NCBI GenBank assembly: GCA_933228675.1
Contig: OW121743.1
Location: forward strand, 88,072,768 to 88,136,767
DNA: 64,000 nucleotides
Origin: Stomorhina lunata
Lineage: Eukaryota; Arthropoda; Insecta; Diptera; Rhiniidae
Reading direction: 5' to 3'
The translations under genes were made by a program, and so were the position numbers. Of this stretch, positions 61,871 through 64,000 are shown in pieces (position 1 is the stretch's first letter; each line of letters starts with the position of its first letter). The notes under the pieces were generated by a model. The model did not search any database and was not told where the DNA came from. It worked only from the letters and a program-made list of their open reading frames with translations.

Positions 61871-63213
61871 GTTAGACTCCAAAGTAAATTTTCCTGTAAA
61901 TCTAAACACCTTTAAAGCGCACAAGTATACAAATAAAGTATTAAAATTTGTGACCTCTTAGACCTTAAACGCATGTTAAATTCCCACCAACAGTAATTTT
62001 AGGTATAAAACTGCTTTACTAAAGACGTTGTGTTGAAATATTCATCAAAATAACAATTGACACCATTGAGGTACATACTAGTGTCAAATGTATGTAAAGT
62101 AAACTAAACTAAACAATTACAAGCTCAATTTACATAAATTCAAGAAACAAGAAGCAACTTATCCTCGACGCAAGTACATGCTCAAATTTTGCACTTATGT
62201 TGGTAAAAATTCTTAAAAGTAGCAAAAAAAAAATAAAAAAACAAAGAATGTAAATGTAAATTTTATTCCAAATAGAACACAATTGAAGGAAATCTTTTAA
62301 AAATATTCACAGAACGAAAACATAGGAGGTATTTAAAAAAGAAATTTTAAATTTTATTCAAAAGCAATTCTATATTTTAAAATAAAGGAAATGCTTTTTT
62401 AAAAAAATCATGACATTAAATAAAAAATAACAACTTTCAAGATTGATTTATTCAGAGGGTAAAAGAGAAACATATTTGCGTACAATATTTCCGGTGTACA
62501 TTAAAATTCAAGCAAATTTTCTTCAATATCTTTGTTGGTAGCAACATTTTTTCTATTAGGGAGAAAAGGAAAAACTGTAGAATCACTCCCCTCTTGCTTT
62601 GTTGATTTTTTCCACTTTTGTTACCTCCTGCAATCACCTGTAATTTGACTTTCATATATGTAGTCATTTCGTTGTCGTACATAATTTACCATAAAGTTAC
62701 TCAATTCCTTTTTTTTCTTTTGTATTTTGTTACAAGTTTTTGTTGGGAAAAAATTTTTTGAAATAAAGAAAATGTTTGTTATTTTGACATTTAAGCTTAG
62801 TATGATTTTTTTGCTGTATTACATTAAGTGTGAAAATCTTACAACATAATTTTCTTATGATACACTTGAAGAAAAATTATTGGTAAACAATAGGACGGAA
62901 TGTTACAGAGTCATCTGGAAATTTAAGGCTGTAAGCAATTTAATTTGCATAAAAATTCTCTTAAAAGCTTTAAGTTTTTGAATCGAAGCCCATATTTTTA
63001 TTTAAGAGAAGAAAAGCTTTTAGTAAAAATTGTACAAAAAGTGTAGAGAGCCTATAATTCTAAACTATTTTCATCTTAAATTTGTTGTTTTTTTAAAGAA
63101 CTTTTTGTATGAAAGCTAAACGCTGTAATTTCAAGTCATATCGATATTTAGAACAGTGAAGTTGCGTCATTTGATGTTATTTAGACGCATTGTTTAAGCT
63201 TATTGTTCTACAG
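61871..63213. other. AT-rich sequence without recognised gene
   Basis: Mixed sequence. TTGACAC at 62057 and GTGTCAA at 62081 form a short spaced inverted repeat. A 76-codon minus-strand frame at 62452-62682 shows no domain. No other structure is seen. Confidence 0.5.
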
Positions 63214-63536
63214 CCGATTTCATTTATTTTTCATCGACGGCGTGTTTTGGCAGCACAGGGAATAATTACAGAAATTGATGTTGCCGAGACTGGAGTTCGA
63301 ATCCAGGCTCAATAAGATGTCAGCTTAGTAGTCGACGTGCTAACCAACTAAGCCACAGCACAAAAAGCTTGAAAGCATTTTGTGATTCAAAGCCAATAAT
63401 TTCAGTTACTTTTGTTTATGTTAAAAAGCTCTTATAAAGCTCGAAAGCTATTTCTGAAAATAGTTTTTAAGCTCAAAGTTTTGTTTAAGATTTATTTTTC
63501 TTTATGTTATAAGCACGAGTAGCTTTAAATTCTCAA
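63214..63536. repeat. 323-bp tandem duplication with tRNA-like core, copy 1
   Basis: The unit runs from CCGATTTCATTTATTTTTCA to TTTAAATTCTCAA and is repeated at once at 63537-63859 with only a few substitutions (for example CACAGGG/CAGACGG, GACTGG/GACCGG, GCTCGAAAG/GCTTGAAAG). It is much less AT-biased than the arrays. GAAAGC and AAAGCTT motifs recur inside the unit. Confidence 0.95.
63280..63361 (-). pseudogene. tRNA-like sequence, SINE-type head, copy 1
   Basis: On the minus strand TGGCTTAGTTGG is a perfect internal-promoter A-box. CTGGA-TTCGAAC-TCCAG downstream makes a perfect five-pair T-arm with the canonical TTCGA loop. GCT...AGC gives a short D-stem. No seven-pair acceptor stem can be formed and the anticodon stem is poor, so it is a tRNA-derived element head or a tRNA relic, not a working tRNA. 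Confidence 0.75.
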
Positions 63537-63859
63537 CCGATTTCATTTATTTTTCATCGACGGCGTGTTTTGGCAGCAGACGGAATAATTACAGAAATTG
63601 ATGTTGCCGAGACCGGAGTTCGAATCCAGGCTCAATAAGATGTCAGCTTAGTAGTCGATGTGCTAACCAACTAAGCCACAGCACAAAAAGCTTGAAAGCA
63701 TTTTGTGATTCAAAGCCAATAATTTCAGTTACTTTTGTTTATGTTAAAAAGCTCTTATAAAGCTTGAAAGCTATTTCTGAAAATAGTTTTTAAACTCAAA
63801 GTTTTGTTTAAGATTTATTTTTCTTTATGTTATAAGCACGAGTAGCTTTAAATTCTCAA
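63537..63859. repeat. 323-bp tandem duplication with tRNA-like core, copy 2
   Basis: Exact head-to-tail continuation of copy 1 at the same length of 323 bases. Few differences mean the duplication is recent relative to most repeats in the window. Confidence 0.95.
63603..63684 (-). pseudogene. tRNA-like sequence, SINE-type head, copy 2
   Basis: Same A-box and TTCGAAC T-loop as copy 1. One T-stem pair becomes a G-T wobble (GACCGG on the plus strand), and CGACG becomes CGATG on the plus strand in the presumed anticodon region. Confidence 0.72.
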
Positions 63860-64000
63860 AATTTAGTTAACTGGAAGCTTTTGACCAAAATCTATATTTG
63901 AATTATATACTTTCAAAAGTTTTCCTGAAACAAGTTTTACTAGCATTGAGTTAACAAAATTATCAGTTACAGAGCTTAACATTAATAAACAGCGAATTTG
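63860..64000. other. AT-rich tail of the window
   Basis: Mixed sequence to the window edge; nothing recognised. Confidence 0.5.

Overview
The window reads as eukaryotic, non-coding, extremely AT-rich DNA from a fly, most likely a calyptrate dipteran such as a blow fly or house-fly relative. The species is inferred, not proven. Support comes from several dispersed elements of the mini-me/DINE-1 (Helitron-like) kind, with the phrase 'accatagctcccatata', GTCY tetranucleotide cores and 3' ends closing on a small hairpin plus CTTACTTGTT. A Tc1/mariner-type transposon and a mariner transposase relic also fit. No intact host gene, rRNA, functional tRNA, CRISPR array or operon is supported. Nearly all long open frames are by-products of tandem repeats whose period is a multiple of 3, or whose 4-bp unit lacks stops.

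By eye, about half of the 64 kb is tandem repeat, in four related AT families plus one tetranucleotide family. Family A (31 bp, TTTCCTATAAAAATAGGAAA plus TTTTTGAAAAA) fills about 6.9-9.4, 10.6-13.6 (inverted), 43.4-45.7, 47.9-49.8 and 51.3-53.7 kb. Family B (30 bp, built round the palindrome TTTTCTATAGAAAA) fills about 0.2-0.7, 14.8-19.8 (a CGATTA variant), 21.5-23.3, 24.6-27.9, 32.7-35.7 and 39.2-40.7 kb. Family C (28 bp, with TTTTAACACGAAAA) fills 29.1-30.6 kb and family D (28 bp, with TTTTCGATATAAAA) fills 59.0-61.7 kb. (GTCT/GTCA)n blocks sit at 1.6-2.6, 55.8-56.1 and 57.65-57.87 kb inside mini-me-like elements.

Layout: 0-0.7 kb holds a conserved end module plus family B array. 1.5-5.3 kb holds three head-to-tail mini-me-like elements, the third split by a 934-bp inverted-repeat element. 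6.9-13.6 kb holds two family A arrays in opposite orientation, one split by a defective Tc1/mariner-type transposon. 14.8-19.8 kb holds the family B variant, split by a TTA-flanked MITE and containing a nearly exact 1.75-kb tandem duplication. 21.4-23.3 kb has a second end module plus array. 24.6-27.9 kb has higher-order family B repeats and a perfect 56-bp palindrome. 29-31 kb has a family C array beside a conserved module. 32.4-35.7 kb has higher-order family B repeats interrupted by another module. 37.2-39 kb holds a complete mini-me-like element, a MITE and a mariner pseudogene. 39.1-41.35 kb looks like a complete Helitron-like element on the minus strand with a family B array as its core. 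43-54 kb has three family A arrays. 55-58 kb has two mini-me-like copies. 58.8-61.9 kb is a family D array sitting inside the module seen uninterrupted at 30.6 kb. 63.2-63.9 kb is a 323-bp tandem duplication with two tRNA-like cores.

The repeated pattern is the link between a few conserved non-array modules and AT minisatellite cores. Three copies share one terminal module, two share an interior module, and two share a module that is intact in one place and split by an array in the other. This suggests non-autonomous Helitron-like elements that seeded, or were invaded by, minisatellites which then grew locally by unequal exchange. The stretches between are ordinary AT-rich intergenic or intronic sequence in which I recognise no gene.
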